From assembly GCA_039934455.1 (NCBI GenBank), contig JBDTMF010000139.1:1-11232 (forward strand): 11,232 nucleotides of DNA. Direction: 5' to 3'. Origin of the DNA: DASQFQ01 sp039934455. Lineage in GTDB: Bacteria; Actinomycetota; Thermoleophilia; Solirubrobacterales; Solirubrobacteraceae. Below, in pieces: positions 1 through 7,569 of the stretch. Position 1 is the stretch's first letter, and each line of letters opens with the position of its first letter. The position numbers and the translations under genes are program-made. The notes beneath the pieces are model-generated. The model saw only the letters and a program-made list of their open reading frames with translations. It was not told where the DNA came from and ran no database searches.

Positions 1-795
1 CGTATAAACGCTGTTGCCGTCCGGGGAGACGGCGGTCTGGAAGCCCTGGTTGGCCAGTCCCGCTCCATCGGTGCAGGTCGCGACGAGTGTTTCCGTGACG
101 CATCCGTCGACGCCGGCCTTCTGGTTCAGCGTGCCGCTGCTGGTGTTGCGCGTGAAGCTCAGCAGGCCCTCGGATACGCGCACGTAGAGCGAATTGGCGG
201 TTTTCGGGTCGATTGCGAGGGAGAACATGGAGCTGCTGCCGCGGAGGGCGGTGCATCCAGCGCCGGGCCCAAAGCAACCCGCGGCGCCCGCCTTCCGGGT
301 CAGCGCGCCGGTGGTCTGATTGATGTCGAAGACGAGGAGGTTGCCGTCCTGCGTCGGGACGTAGAGATTCCGGCCGTCCTTGTCGAGCGCCATGTCCCAC
401 ATGTTCGACAGGAGTGCTGAGGTGCTACACGCGCCCCCGCTGCCATCGGACGTCACGCACCCGGCCGCGCCACCACGTCGCGTCAGCTTGCCGGCGGCGC
501 TGCGGTCATAGAGGTTGACGCCGTACCGGCTGCTCGGGTCGCTGGAGGTCCAGGTGCCGATGTACACCCATTTGCCGTTCGGGTGGACAACGATTGGGAA
601 CCCGCTCGAAGGCCCGGAGCCTGCGGTGCAAGGGGCCTGCGCAACTCTCGTCAAGCACGCGTCGAGAAACGGGTCACCTTCAGCCGCGCCCGCGGTCGCC
701 GGGACGACGAGAAGGGCGGACAGGAGTGTGAGGAGGGCGGTGACGCGCAGGGCCCCTCGCCCGCAGCGCTCCGTGCCTTGCGTGAGTCGTCGCAT
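1..795 (-). CDS. Secreted beta-propeller (lactonase/YncE-like) protein, 3' end cut by the window edge
   Basis: An open minus-strand frame of 265 codons runs from the ATG at 795 off the window start, so the C-terminus is missing. Residues 1-38 form a signal peptide: an arginine-containing start, a hydrophobic core near 19-32 (LLTLLSALLVV) and an AGA-A cleavage site near 38. The rest shows beta-propeller blades with 'hPNGKWVYIGT', 'LDKDGRNLYVPT' and 'VSPDGNSVYT' strands. A blade module recurs at about 103-123, 164-182 and 222-242: (K/A)LTR(R/K)xGAAGC or TLNQKAGVDGC, followed 6-9 residues later by a second Cys (C113/C123, C174/C181, C232/C241), probably disulfides outside the cell. Such lactonase-like propellers are common in Thermoleophilia; ligand or activity is unknown. 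No strong Shine-Dalgarno is visible. It lies 56 nt downstream of the EamA gene on the same strand and could be cotranscribed. The frame and fold are clear, the function is not. Confidence 0.85.
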   Translation of the reverse strand, partial: MRRLTQGTERCGRGALRVTALLTLLSALLVVPATAGAAEGDPFLDACLTRVAQAPCTAGSGPSSGFPIVVHPNGKWVYIGTWTSSDPSSRYGVNLYDRSAAGKLTRRGGAAGCVTSDGSGGACSTSALLSNMWDMALDKDGRNLYVPTQDGNLLVFDINQTTGALTRKAGAAGCFGPGAGCTALRGSSSMFSLAIDPKTANSLYVRVSEGLLSFTRNTSSGTLNQKAGVDGCVTETLVATCTDGAGLANQGFQTAVSPDGNSVYT

Positions 796-814
796 ATGCA
801 GGCGACCGTAACCC

Positions 815-829
815 GGGTTGGATCAACCC
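815..829. other. Short perfect inverted repeat between the exporter and propeller genes
   Basis: GGGTTG and CAACCC (6 bp each) flank a 3-nt spacer in the 56-nt gap between the EamA stop and the propeller start. There is no T-run after it on the minus strand, so it is not a classical intrinsic terminator. It could be a weak hairpin that ends or attenuates the EamA transcript, or an operator for the propeller gene. The symmetry is seen; the role is a guess. Confidence 0.3.
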
Positions 830-851
830 CGCAAGGGCTTGAGGGCGTAAC

Positions 852-1814
852 TCAACGAGGATTGGAGCGGCGTGTCTCCGTGCGGACGACCGCGGCGACG
901 GAGGCGACGATGATCGCGGCCCCGGCGAAGGTCAACGTCGTAACGGCCTCGTCGAGGATCGCCCAGCCGAGCGCGATCGCCACGATTGGGTTGACGTAGG
1001 CGTACGTGGCGACCCTGGAGACCGGCGCGTTCTGGAGCAGCCATGCAAACGACGTGAACGCGATCCAGGACCCGAACACGACGAGATAGGCGAGCCCGGC
1101 CACCGACCGGAGGCTGAACTCGGCGGGGTGCAGGTCGCCGAACTCCCCGGCCAGCGCGCCTGTCAGAGCGCAGACTCCGCCTCCGAGGAGCATCTGCCAG
1201 GCGCCTGAGACGAAGGGTTCGCGCGGCAGTCTGACGCGCTGCGACGCCACCGAACCGCCGGCCCACATGACCGCCGCGGCGACGACCGCGAGCAGCCCGA
1301 TCAGCGAGGCGCCGCCGGTCTGCTTGCCGGGCAGCAGGAGCAGCCCGACTCCGGCGAAGCCGACGAGCACGGCCGCCACGCTGCGGCCCGCGACGCGCTC
1401 GCCCAGCCCGCGGCGGTAGAGGATCACCCACAGCGGCACGGACGCGATCAGCAGCGCCGCCATCCTCGACGGCACCTCGACCTCGGCGACGCTGACCACC
1501 GCGTTGGCGCCCATCAGCAGCGTGCCGACCGCGAGGCAGGAGAGGAGCTGCTCGCGCGTGGGGCGAAGCACGCTCGTGCCGCGGCGGACGGCGAGGAACG
1601 CGAGCATCGCCGCGCCGGCGAAGCCGAAACGCGCGCCCGCGCTGAGGAACGGCGGCACCGTCTCGACGGTGACGCGGATGGCCAGGTAGGTCGAGCCCCA
1701 GATCAGGTAGACGATCCAGAGGGCGGTCCAGATCTGCCAGTCGGGCGCGCCGGCCGGCGCGCCGGGAGCGGGCGCGCCGGCCGGGAGTGGCCCGGGGGAG
1801 GTGGTGGTGCTCAC
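852..1814 (-). CDS. EamA-family (DMT superfamily) exporter, YedA-like
   Basis: A 320-residue inner-membrane transporter with about ten hydrophobic segments in two EamA repeats (about 29-160 and 170-310). Seen motifs are 'IWGSTYLAIRVTVETVPP' (38-55) at the first helix and 'FGSWIAFTSFAWLLQN' then 'ATYAYVNPIVAIALGW' (247-284) in the second repeat. These match the pattern known from E. coli YedA, a putative metabolite/drug exporter. Substrate cannot be read from sequence. I chose the GTG at 1814, which leaves a 121-nt divergent promoter region. An ATG at 1892 would add 26 hydrophilic residues lacking family character and would overlap the putative promoter. The N-terminus (7-25) is a Pro/Ala/Gly-rich cytoplasmic tail before the first helix. 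It is divergent from a LysR-type gene, an arrangement in which the regulator often controls the exporter. The frame stays open far upstream of the start, but that part is antisense to the LysR gene. Confidence 0.9.
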   Translation of the reverse strand: MSTTTSPGPLPAGAPAPGAPAGAPDWQIWTALWIVYLIWGSTYLAIRVTVETVPPFLSAGARFGFAGAAMLAFLAVRRGTSVLRPTREQLLSCLAVGTLLMGANAVVSVAEVEVPSRMAALLIASVPLWVILYRRGLGERVAGRSVAAVLVGFAGVGLLLLPGKQTGGASLIGLLAVVAAAVMWAGGSVASQRVRLPREPFVSGAWQMLLGGGVCALTGALAGEFGDLHPAEFSLRSVAGLAYLVVFGSWIAFTSFAWLLQNAPVSRVATYAYVNPIVAIALGWAILDEAVTTLTFAGAAIIVASVAAVVRTETRRSNPR

Positions 1815-1935
1815 GCGGTGATGGTCATGGACATGCGCCTGAAACGCTCGGGCTGGATCGGGCGTGAGTCCAATCTGACGACTGCGTGGCATCAGTTCAA
1901 ATGAAGCTTTGGCAGGGCCGGTATAAGCTCCGCTG
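1815..1935. promoter_or_regulatory. Divergent promoter region of exporter and LysR regulator
   Basis: On the minus strand TTGAAC (plus-strand GTTCAA, 1895-1900) and CAGATT (plus-strand AATCTG, 1872-1877) are 17 nt apart, a plausible -35/-10 pair for the exporter. A short dyad TTCA-AA-TGAA (1896-1905) overlaps that -35. An interrupted palindrome there is where a LysR-type protein could bind. On the plus strand TATAAG (1922-1927) lies 8 nt before the regulator's ATG and may be its -10, implying a very short leader; no good -35 is seen. These are visual matches, not tested. Confidence 0.35.
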
Positions 1936-2874
1936 ATGCTCGACGTTCGACGCATGCGGGTACTGCGCGAGGTCGCCCAGCGCGGCTCGTTCTCCGCCGC
2001 CGCCGAGGCCCTGTCCTTCACCCAGTCCGCCGTCTCGCAGCAGATCGCGGCGCTCGAGCGCGAGGCCGGGACGACACTCGTCGAGCGCAGCGTCCGCGGC
2101 GTTCGCCTGACCGACGCGGGGCGCGCGCTCGTGCGCCACACGGAGGCGATCCTCGGCCGCCTCGCGGAGGCCGAGGCCGAGCTCGAGGCGATCGCCGGGC
2201 TGCGCGGCGGCCGCCTGCGCATGGCGTCCTTCGAGTCGGCGGGCGCGACCCTGATGCCGCTCGCGATCGCGACGTTCCGCAAGCGCCACCCCGCCGTCGA
2301 GCTGTCGCTGCTGCAGGCCGAGCCGACGGACTCGCTGCCGAAGCTCAAGAGCGGCGAGCTCGAGATCGCGCTCACGTTCGACCCCGACGACGTGGCTTCG
2401 CCGGGAGGGGAGTCGATCGAGCACGTGCACCTGCTCGACGATCCGCTCTATCTCGCACTTGCGCCCGACCACCCGTTCGCCAACAAGCGCAACCTGCGCC
2501 TCGCCGACCTCGCGGGGGACGCCTGGATCGAGGGCACCGCGAACTGCGCCTGCGCGGAGATGACGCGGCGCGCCTGCGAGCGGGCCGGGTTCGTGCCGCG
2601 GATCGCGTTCGAGTCCGACGACTACGCGGCCATCCAGGGCTTCGTCGCCGCCGGCGTCGGCGTCGCGCTGGTCGCCGAGCTCGCGCTCACCACCGTGCGC
2701 GACGACATCGTCATCCGCTCGCTCGGGCGCGAGACGCCGATCCGCCGCATCCACGCGGCGGCGCTCGCGGGCGGGTATCGCTCGCCGGCCACGACCGCGA
2801 TGCTCGAGATCCTCACGGACGTGGCGGCGAGCTACCACACCCGTCGCCCCGATCTCGAGCTCGTCGCCGGCTGA
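1936..2874 (+). CDS. LysR-type transcriptional regulator
   Basis: 312 residues, the normal LTTR length. The N-terminal winged HTH is textbook: 'LREVAQRGSFSAAAEALSFT' (10-29), then the recognition segment 'QSAVSQQIAALEREAGTTLV' (30-49), 'ERSVRGVRLTDAGRAL' (50-65) and a linker helix to about 90. Residues 92-300 form the periplasmic-binding-protein-like effector domain, with 'GRLRMASFESAGATLMP' (92-108) opening it and 'GFVAAGVGVALVAELAL' (235-251) near its end. The ATG at 1936 places the HTH at the usual distance from the start. The effector is unknown. It is divergent from the EamA exporter, its most likely target, and lies 5 nt upstream of the aminotransferase, so it may also belong to that operon. 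A Cys pair in 'ANCACAEM' (202-209) in the effector domain is unusual and might be ligand- or redox-related; that is speculation. Confidence 0.93.
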   Translation: MLDVRRMRVLREVAQRGSFSAAAEALSFTQSAVSQQIAALEREAGTTLVERSVRGVRLTDAGRALVRHTEAILGRLAEAEAELEAIAGLRGGRLRMASFESAGATLMPLAIATFRKRHPAVELSLLQAEPTDSLPKLKSGELEIALTFDPDDVASPGGESIEHVHLLDDPLYLALAPDHPFANKRNLRLADLAGDAWIEGTANCACAEMTRRACERAGFVPRIAFESDDYAAIQGFVAAGVGVALVAELALTTVRDDIVIRSLGRETPIRRIHAAALAGGYRSPATTAMLEILTDVAASYHTRRPDLELVAG

Positions 2875-2879
2875 GCCGC

Positions 2880-4013
2880 TTGCCGGCCGAGCGGCTCGCA
2901 GGGTTCGGGACGTCGATCTTCACGGAGATGTCGGCGCTCGCCGAGCGCACCGGCTCGATCAACCTCGGCCAGGGCTTTCCCGACGAGGACGGGCCGATCG
3001 AGGTGCTCGACGCGGCCGCCGCGGCGCTGCACGCCGGCGCGAACCAGTACGCGCCGCTGCCCGGCGTGGCGGCGCTGCGGGCCGCGATCGCCGCCCACCA
3101 GCGCAGCCGCTACGGGCTCGAGCATGACCCCGACACCGAGGTGCAGGTGACCTTCGGCGCGACGGAGGCGATCGCCGCGGCGCTGCTCGGCCTCTGCAAC
3201 CCCGGCGACGAGGTGATCGCGCTCGACCCGACCTACGACTCCTACGCCGCGGGCGTCGCGCTCGCCGGCGCGCGGCTGCGGCGCGTGGCGTTGCAGCCGC
3301 CGGACTGGCGCTTCGATCCCGCGGAGCTCGAGGCGGCCGTGAGTGAGCGCACGCGGCTGGTGCTGCTCAACTCGCCGCACAACCCGACCGGCCGCGTGCT
3401 CGACCGCTCAGAGCTCGAGGCCGTCGCCGCGGTCTGCCGCGAGCACGACCTGATCGCGGTGACCGACGAGGTCTACGAGCACCTCGTCTTCGAGGGCGAG
3501 CACGTGCCACTGGCGACGCTGCCGGGGATGGCCGAGCGCACGCTGACGGTCTCGTCGATCGGCAAGACGTTCAGCGTCACCGGCTGGAAGATCGGCTGGG
3601 CCTGCGGGCCCGCCGAGCTCGTCGCCGCCGTCCGCGGCGCGAAGCAGTTCATGACCTTCGCGGGCGGGACGCCGCTCCAGCACGCGGCGGCCGTCGCGCT
3701 GGGGATCGCGGAAGCGCACGGCGCGTGGCTGGCGACGGAGCTGAAGGCCAAGCGCGACCGGCTGTGCGGGGGGCTCGAACGCGCCGGATTCGAGGTGCTC
3801 CGCCCGGCCGGCACCTACTTCGTCAACGCGGACGTCGGCGCCGACGCGGTGGTGTTCTGCCGCGACCTGCCAGAGCGCGCCGGGGTCGTGGGCATCCCGA
3901 CTTCGGTGTTCAGCGGCGATCCCGAGCGCGTGAAGACGCTCGTGCGCTTCGCGTTCTGCAAGCGCGAGGAGGTCATCGACGAGGCCGCCCGGCGGCTCGC
4001 CGCCCTGCGCTGA
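2880..4013 (+). CDS. PLP-dependent class I/II aminotransferase (DapC / kynurenine- or methionine-aminotransferase-like)
   Basis: 377 residues, full length for fold-type I aminotransferases. Seen motifs: 'INLGQGFPDEDGP' (27-39), 'NQYAPLPGVAALR' (55-67), 'SPHNPTG' (165-171, Asn168 contacting PLP), 'TDEVYEHL' (195-202, Asp196 and Tyr199 on the cofactor ring), the Schiff-base lysine K229 in 'SSIGKTFSVTGWKIGW', and the carboxylate-binding Arg356 in 'VRFAFCK'. This set is shared by actinobacterial N-succinyldiaminopimelate aminotransferases (DapC, lysine/peptidoglycan synthesis), kynurenine aminotransferases and the methionine aminotransferase YbdL. Sequence alone does not separate them, so no symbol is given. 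The start is TTG at 2880. The only internal ATG nearby (residue 17) would remove conserved N-terminal residues. It begins 5 nt after the LysR stop, which suggests translational coupling. Confidence 0.92.
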   Translation: MPAERLAGFGTSIFTEMSALAERTGSINLGQGFPDEDGPIEVLDAAAAALHAGANQYAPLPGVAALRAAIAAHQRSRYGLEHDPDTEVQVTFGATEAIAAALLGLCNPGDEVIALDPTYDSYAAGVALAGARLRRVALQPPDWRFDPAELEAAVSERTRLVLLNSPHNPTGRVLDRSELEAVAAVCREHDLIAVTDEVYEHLVFEGEHVPLATLPGMAERTLTVSSIGKTFSVTGWKIGWACGPAELVAAVRGAKQFMTFAGGTPLQHAAAVALGIAEAHGAWLATELKAKRDRLCGGLERAGFEVLRPAGTYFVNADVGADAVVFCRDLPERAGVVGIPTSVFSGDPERVKTLVRFAFCKREEVIDEAARRLAALR

Positions 4014-4043
4014 GCCGGGCGGCCTGCGGGTAGTGGTGGCCGC

Positions 4044-4892
4044 ATGCCCGCGACACTCAAAGGCCGGGAGCCGCGCAAGCTCGCGCGGAAGGTCATCACG
4101 GGCATGGAGGAGCAGGACCTCCTGACCTATGCGAGTGCGATCGCGTTCCAGGTCCTGACCTCGCTGCTCCCCCTGGCACTGCTCGTGCTCTCGATCATGG
4201 GGTTCCTCAGCCTCGACGACGTGTGGACGAAGGACCTGGCGCCTCAGGTCAAGGGGCAGGTCTCGCCGAACGTCTTCGGGGTCATCGACGACGTGGCGCG
4301 GCACACGCTGGGCAGCAAGCAGGGCTGGTGGCTCACCGCCGGCCTCGTGTTCACGCTGTGGCAGACCTCGGGCGTTGCGCGCGCGATCATGGGCGCGCTG
4401 TCGCGCGTGTACGGCGACGGCGAGGACCGGCCGTTCGTGCGCCGCTACCTGACCTCGTTCGGCCTTGGCATCGCCGTCGCGGTGTGCGTGCTCGGCGCGC
4501 TCGCGATCGTCCGCTTCGGCGGTCCGATCCTGGGTCTCGACGACGCCGGGTGGGCCGGCCGGGTGGTGCTGATCGTCGTCCAGTGGGGCACGGCGCTCTC
4601 GCTCCTCACCACCGCGGTCTGGGTGCTCCTGCGCTTCGCGCCCGCGCACCCCGGGCCGCACCGCTGGGTCTCGTTCGGGTCGGCGCTGTGCGTGATCGCC
4701 TGGGTCGGCACGTCGGCCGTGTTCGGCCTCTACGTGTCCGACGTCGCCGACTACGGCTCGATCTTCGGCTCGCTCGCCACGGCGTTCCTGCTCATGACCT
4801 ATCTCTACATCTCGGCGTGTGCCTTCCTGATCGGCGCGGAGATCGACGCGATCGTCCGCCACGACGAGACCGGGTCGCGCAGCGGCAGCTAA
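4044..4892 (+). CDS. YihY/BrkB-family inner-membrane protein
   Basis: 282 residues with about six membrane segments (roughly 32-55, 94-115, 138-160, 173-200, 210-235, 245-268). Family signatures are seen: 'DLLTYASAIAFQVLTSLLPL' (25-44), 'TLWQTSGVARAIMGALSRVY' (104-123) and, near the end, 'YGSIFGSLATAFLLMTYLYI' followed by 'GAEIDA'. The family was once called 'ribonuclease BN', but that nuclease activity belongs to another gene (rbn/elaC); members are integral membrane proteins of uncertain, possibly transport-related, function. It starts at ATG 4044, 30 nt after the aminotransferase stop, and ends 10 nt before the LigD-polymerase start, so the two are probably cotranscribed. Both termini are hydrophilic; the C-terminal tail is short and Ser/Gly-rich (HDETGSRSGS). 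Confidence 0.92.
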   Translation: MPATLKGREPRKLARKVITGMEEQDLLTYASAIAFQVLTSLLPLALLVLSIMGFLSLDDVWTKDLAPQVKGQVSPNVFGVIDDVARHTLGSKQGWWLTAGLVFTLWQTSGVARAIMGALSRVYGDGEDRPFVRRYLTSFGLGIAVAVCVLGALAIVRFGGPILGLDDAGWAGRVVLIVVQWGTALSLLTTAVWVLLRFAPAHPGPHRWVSFGSALCVIAWVGTSAVFGLYVSDVADYGSIFGSLATAFLLMTYLYISACAFLIGAEIDAIVRHDETGSRSGS

Positions 4893-4902
4893 CGTCGGCG
4901 CG

Positions 4903-5747
4903 GTGCCGCCGGTCACGCTGAGCCACCCCGAGAAGGTCCTGTTCCCGGCCGACGGGATCACGAAGGCGGACCTCGCCGCCTACTACGAGGGCGTCGCGCC
5001 GCGATGCTCCCGCACGTCCGGCGGCGGCCGCTGAACCTGTGGCGCTGGAACGCGGGGATCGAGCGCCAGCGCGTCGTGCAGCAGGAGATCCCCAAGGGCG
5101 CGCCCGAGTGGGTGCACCGCGTCAGCGTGCCGCGCCGGAAGGGCGGCGACGTCACGCACGCGATGGCCGACGACGCCGGCACGCTGATCTGGCTGGCCCA
5201 GGTCAACTGCATCACGCCGCACGTGTGGACCAGCCGCGCCGACCGGCTCGACCGCCCCGACCGCATGATCTTCGACCTCGACCCGCCCGACGAGGGCGCC
5301 GACTTCGACCACATCCGCGAGGCTGCGCTGGCGATGGGCGGGCTGCTGCGCGAGCTCGGGCGCGAGCCCTACGCGATGACGAGCGGCTCGCGCGGGATCC
5401 ACGTCGTCGCGCCGCTGCGGCGCACCGCGGTCCACGACGTCGTGCGCGAGCGGGCGCGCGAGATCGCCGAAGAGCTGGCCTCGCGCCACCCCGAGCGGCT
5501 GACCACCGAGTGGCGCAAGAACAAGCGCGAAGGGCGCATCCTGATCGACACCGCGCGCAACACCTACGCGCAGACGACCGTCGCGCCCTACGCGGTGCGC
5601 GCCAAGCCCGGCGCGCCGGTCTCGACGCCGCTGCGCTGGGAGGAGCTCGAGGACCCGCAACTGCGGGTGGACGCCTACACGCTCGTCACGCTGCCGGCCC
5701 GGCTCGAGCGCGACGGCGACCCGTGGGCGGCGATCGGCGCATCGTGA
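4903..5747 (+). pseudogene. ligD: LigD-type NHEJ polymerase (PrimPol) domain gene, broken by a -1 frameshift near 5002
   Basis: Archaeo-eukaryotic primase-type polymerase that, in the family, fills and extends ends in Ku/LigD non-homologous end joining. Two frames together give about 281 residues, close to a normal stand-alone LigD-Pol. The GTG at 4903 reads 'VTLSHPEKVLFPADGITKAD' and on to 'YYEGVAP', then runs into a TGA at 5032-5034. The matching continuation 'MLPHVRRRPLNLWRW' starts in another frame at 5004. Only two bases (5002-5003) lie between the codon for the P of 'VAP' and that ATG, so one base is missing. Downstream the catalytic residues are intact, counting from 5004: D91 and D93 in 'FDLDPPDEG', H133 in 'SGSRGIHVV', and D182 in 'ILIDTARN'. 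No ligase, nuclease or Ku gene is present in the window. It may be a sequencing error, a recent mutation, or a gene restarted at 5004 that lacks about 34 N-terminal residues. Confidence 0.85.
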
Positions 5748-5753
5748 CTAGTC
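5746..5753. other. Palindrome spanning two abutting convergent stop codons
   Basis: The stop TGA of the ligD-type gene (5745-5747) directly abuts the TAG of the opposite-strand esterase (plus-strand CTA, 5748-5750), with no intergenic base. The perfect 8-bp palindrome GACTAGTC covers the junction. Neither side has a T-run or long stem, so any termination must occur inside the opposing gene. The arrangement is seen; a regulatory role is not shown. Confidence 0.5.
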
Positions 5754-6944
5754 GACCAGCGCCTGGTGGACCAGCTGGTGCAGCTGGGAGCGGATCGGAT
5801 AGGTGCTCGACGGCAGCAGCTGGGTGAAGAAGAGCACCACCATCCGCTCGGCGGGGTCGACCCAGAACGCGGTGCTCGCCGCGCCGCCCCAGGCGAACTC
5901 GCCGGCTGAGCTGGGATAGCGGCCGGCGACCGGGTCCTCGACGACGGAGAAGCCGAGCCCGAAGCCGACGCCGTCGAACGTCGTCTCGGAGAACAGCGGG
6001 CGCCCGAACGCCTCGAGGTCGGCGTGGCCCGGGAGCTGGTTGCTCGCCATCAGCCGCAGCGTGCGCGGGCTGAGCAGGCGCACGCCGTCGAGCTCGCCGC
6101 CGCCGAGCAGCATGCGCGTGAAGCGCAGGTAGTCAGCGGCGCTGGAGACCAGCCCGCCTCCGCCGGAGAGGAACTCGGGCGGCCGCATCGCCGCGACCGA
6201 CATCGGGCTGCGGGTGGCGCGGCCGGTCTCCGGGTCGGGCGTGTAGAGCGCGGCGAGGCGACCGTGGTCGGCCTCGCGCGCGGAGAACCCGGTCTCGACC
6301 ATCCCGAGCGGGCCGAGCACGCGGGCGGCGAAGAACTCGTCGAGCGACTGGCTCGAGATCACCTCGACCAGGCGGCCGAGCACGTCGGTGGACACGCCGT
6401 AGTTCCACTCGGTGCCGGGCTGGAAGAGCAGCGGCAGCCGCGCCCACTCCGCGCAGCACGCGGTGAGGTCCAGCCCTGGCGGCGAGGCCCACTCGAAGCC
6501 GCGCTCGCGGTAGAGGGCGTCGACCGGGTGGGTGTGGTGGAAGCCGTAGGTCAGCCCGGAGGTGTGGGTGAGCAGGTTCCAGACCGTGATCGGCTCGAGC
6601 GCCGGCTCGGTCACGACCTTCGCCATCGCCCCGCCCCGGAACACGCGCATGTCGGCGAACTCGGGCAGCCAGCGCGCGATCGGGTCCTTGAGCTCGAAGT
6701 GCCCCTCCTCCCACAGCATCATCGCCGCGACCGAGGTGATCGGCTTCGTCATCGAGTAGATGCGCCAGAGCGTGTCCTCCTCGACGGGCGCGCCTGCATC
6801 GATGTCGCGGCGGCCGGAGCACTCGGTGTGGGTCTCCCCGTCGCGGTGCACGACGGCGAGCCAGCCAGGCAGGCGGCCGTCCTCGACGTAGCGGTCGAAG
6901 TGCGTGCTGAGGCGCTCGAGGCGCGCGGGATCGATGCCGCTCAT
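5748..6944 (-). CDS. Beta-lactamase-fold serine hydrolase / esterase (class C, EstB-like)
   Basis: 398 residues, usual for family VIII esterases and class C-like serine hydrolases. The nucleophile motif SxxK is 'SMTK' (S64, K67) in 'RIYSMTKPITSVAAMML'; the general-base tyrosine is Y182 in 'EWNYGVSTDVLG'. The third motif, KTG in true beta-lactamases, appears as 'WGGAAST' (352-358), the W-G-G form known from EstB-type esterases, which argues for ester hydrolysis over beta-lactam resistance. No signal peptide is seen, so it should be cytoplasmic. The ATG at 6944 overlaps the TetR stop by 4 nt (ATGA), so the two genes are translationally coupled. Its place beside a TetR gene and a Baeyer-Villiger-type monooxygenase suggests it cleaves the esters that enzyme forms. 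Two Cys at 163-164 are near the active-site half but have no assigned role. Confidence 0.9.
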   Translation of the reverse strand: MSGIDPARLERLSTHFDRYVEDGRLPGWLAVVHRDGETHTECSGRRDIDAGAPVEEDTLWRIYSMTKPITSVAAMMLWEEGHFELKDPIARWLPEFADMRVFRGGAMAKVVTEPALEPITVWNLLTHTSGLTYGFHHTHPVDALYRERGFEWASPPGLDLTACCAEWARLPLLFQPGTEWNYGVSTDVLGRLVEVISSQSLDEFFAARVLGPLGMVETGFSAREADHGRLAALYTPDPETGRATRSPMSVAAMRPPEFLSGGGGLVSSAADYLRFTRMLLGGGELDGVRLLSPRTLRLMASNQLPGHADLEAFGRPLFSETTFDGVGFGLGFSVVEDPVAGRYPSSAGEFAWGGAASTAFWVDPAERMVVLFFTQLLPSSTYPIRSQLHQLVHQALVD

Positions 6945-7534
6945 GTGGCCACCTGCGCCATCAACCAGCGAGCGAAGCCGACGACGCGCTCGACGGGATA
7001 GCGGTCGGGATCGGTCAGCAGCAGCCGCGCGCCCTCGTCGGAGACGGCGGAGAGCGTGCGCGCGAGCAACTCCGGGTCGGGCGACTCGCGGCCCGGGCCG
7101 AGGCCCGGCCCGACGGCGTTCGCGAGGTGCTCGACGACGGCCGTGCGGCCGCGCGCGATGTGGTCGTGCAGGACGGCGGGCGCGCCCTCGGGCGGCATCA
7201 GCACGAGCTGCCAGGTCTCGGGATCGGAGTGCACGGCTTCGAGGTACCCGCGCAGCGCGGTCAGCAACGTGTCGCGCGGGTCGCCGTGGGCGAGGTCGCC
7301 GGGGAGGACGGTGACGAGCTGCTCCAGGGCGCGGGCCGCCTCGCGGTCGACGAGCGCCTCGAGCAGGCCGTTGAGGTCGTGGAAGTGGCCATAGACGATC
7401 GGGCGCGTGATGCCCGCCTCGCGCGCGACCGCCTCGATCGAGACGGCGTGGAAGCCGCGCTCCGCAACGATCGCCTTGGTCGCGTCGAGCAGCTGCTCGC
7501 GGCGTTGCCCGGCCTGCATCCGCATCGGGGTCAT
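6941..7534 (-). CDS. TetR-family transcriptional regulator
   Basis: 197 residues, typical of TetR proteins. The N-terminal HTH is clear: 'REQLLDATKAIVAERGFHAV' (12-31), 'SIEAVAREAGITRPIVYGHF' (32-51) and 'HDLNGLLEALVDREA' (52-66). Residues 70-190 are the alpha-helical ligand/dimer domain, whose sequence does not reveal the ligand. The ATG at 7534 is preferred. In-frame ATGs at 7525 and 7519 are possible, and none has a clear Shine-Dalgarno, so the mRNA may be leaderless. It is divergent from the monooxygenase across only 35 nt that contain two dyads, so it almost certainly binds there and controls both directions, repressing itself, the esterase and the monooxygenase until a substrate is present. 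The downstream esterase overlaps it by 4 nt. Confidence 0.92.
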   Translation of the reverse strand: MTPMRMQAGQRREQLLDATKAIVAERGFHAVSIEAVAREAGITRPIVYGHFHDLNGLLEALVDREAARALEQLVTVLPGDLAHGDPRDTLLTALRGYLEAVHSDPETWQLVLMPPEGAPAVLHDHIARGRTAVVEHLANAVGPGLGPGRESPDPELLARTLSAVSDEGARLLLTDPDRYPVERVVGFARWLMAQVAT

Positions 7535-7569
7535 GTTACACTTGTGTAGGTTACGAGTATGTAACTCAC
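7535..7569. promoter_or_regulatory. Compact divergent promoter/operator, probable TetR binding site
   Basis: This 35-nt gap is AT-richer than its surroundings and holds two dyads: TACAC-TT-GTGTA (7537-7548) and GTTAC-GAGTAT-GTAAC (7550-7565). A further GTTAC copy lies at 7535-7539. For the plus-strand monooxygenase, TTACAC (7536-7541) and TATGTA (7558-7563) are 16 nt apart, which would place transcription start at about 7570, on the A of the ATG. That predicts a leaderless mRNA, common in actinobacteria. Each dyad overlaps one of these elements, so bound repressor would block RNA polymerase. The minus-strand promoter must overlap the same bases; TTACAT (plus-strand ATGTAA, 7559-7564) is a possible -35. 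Confidence 0.6.

Noticed and set aside
1815..2375. N-terminal extension of the EamA exporter
   Set aside because: The frame is open but antisense to the LysR gene and lacks membrane segments. The family start lies near 1814.
3408..4961. Long minus-strand frame opposite the aminotransferase and YihY genes
   Set aside because: Charged low-complexity product (Arg/Glu/His/Asp) with no motif, while the plus-strand genes have clear family signatures.
5748..6944. Antibiotic-resistance beta-lactamase
   Set aside because: No signal peptide, and W-G-G stands in place of the KTG motif; an esterase-like hydrolase fits better.
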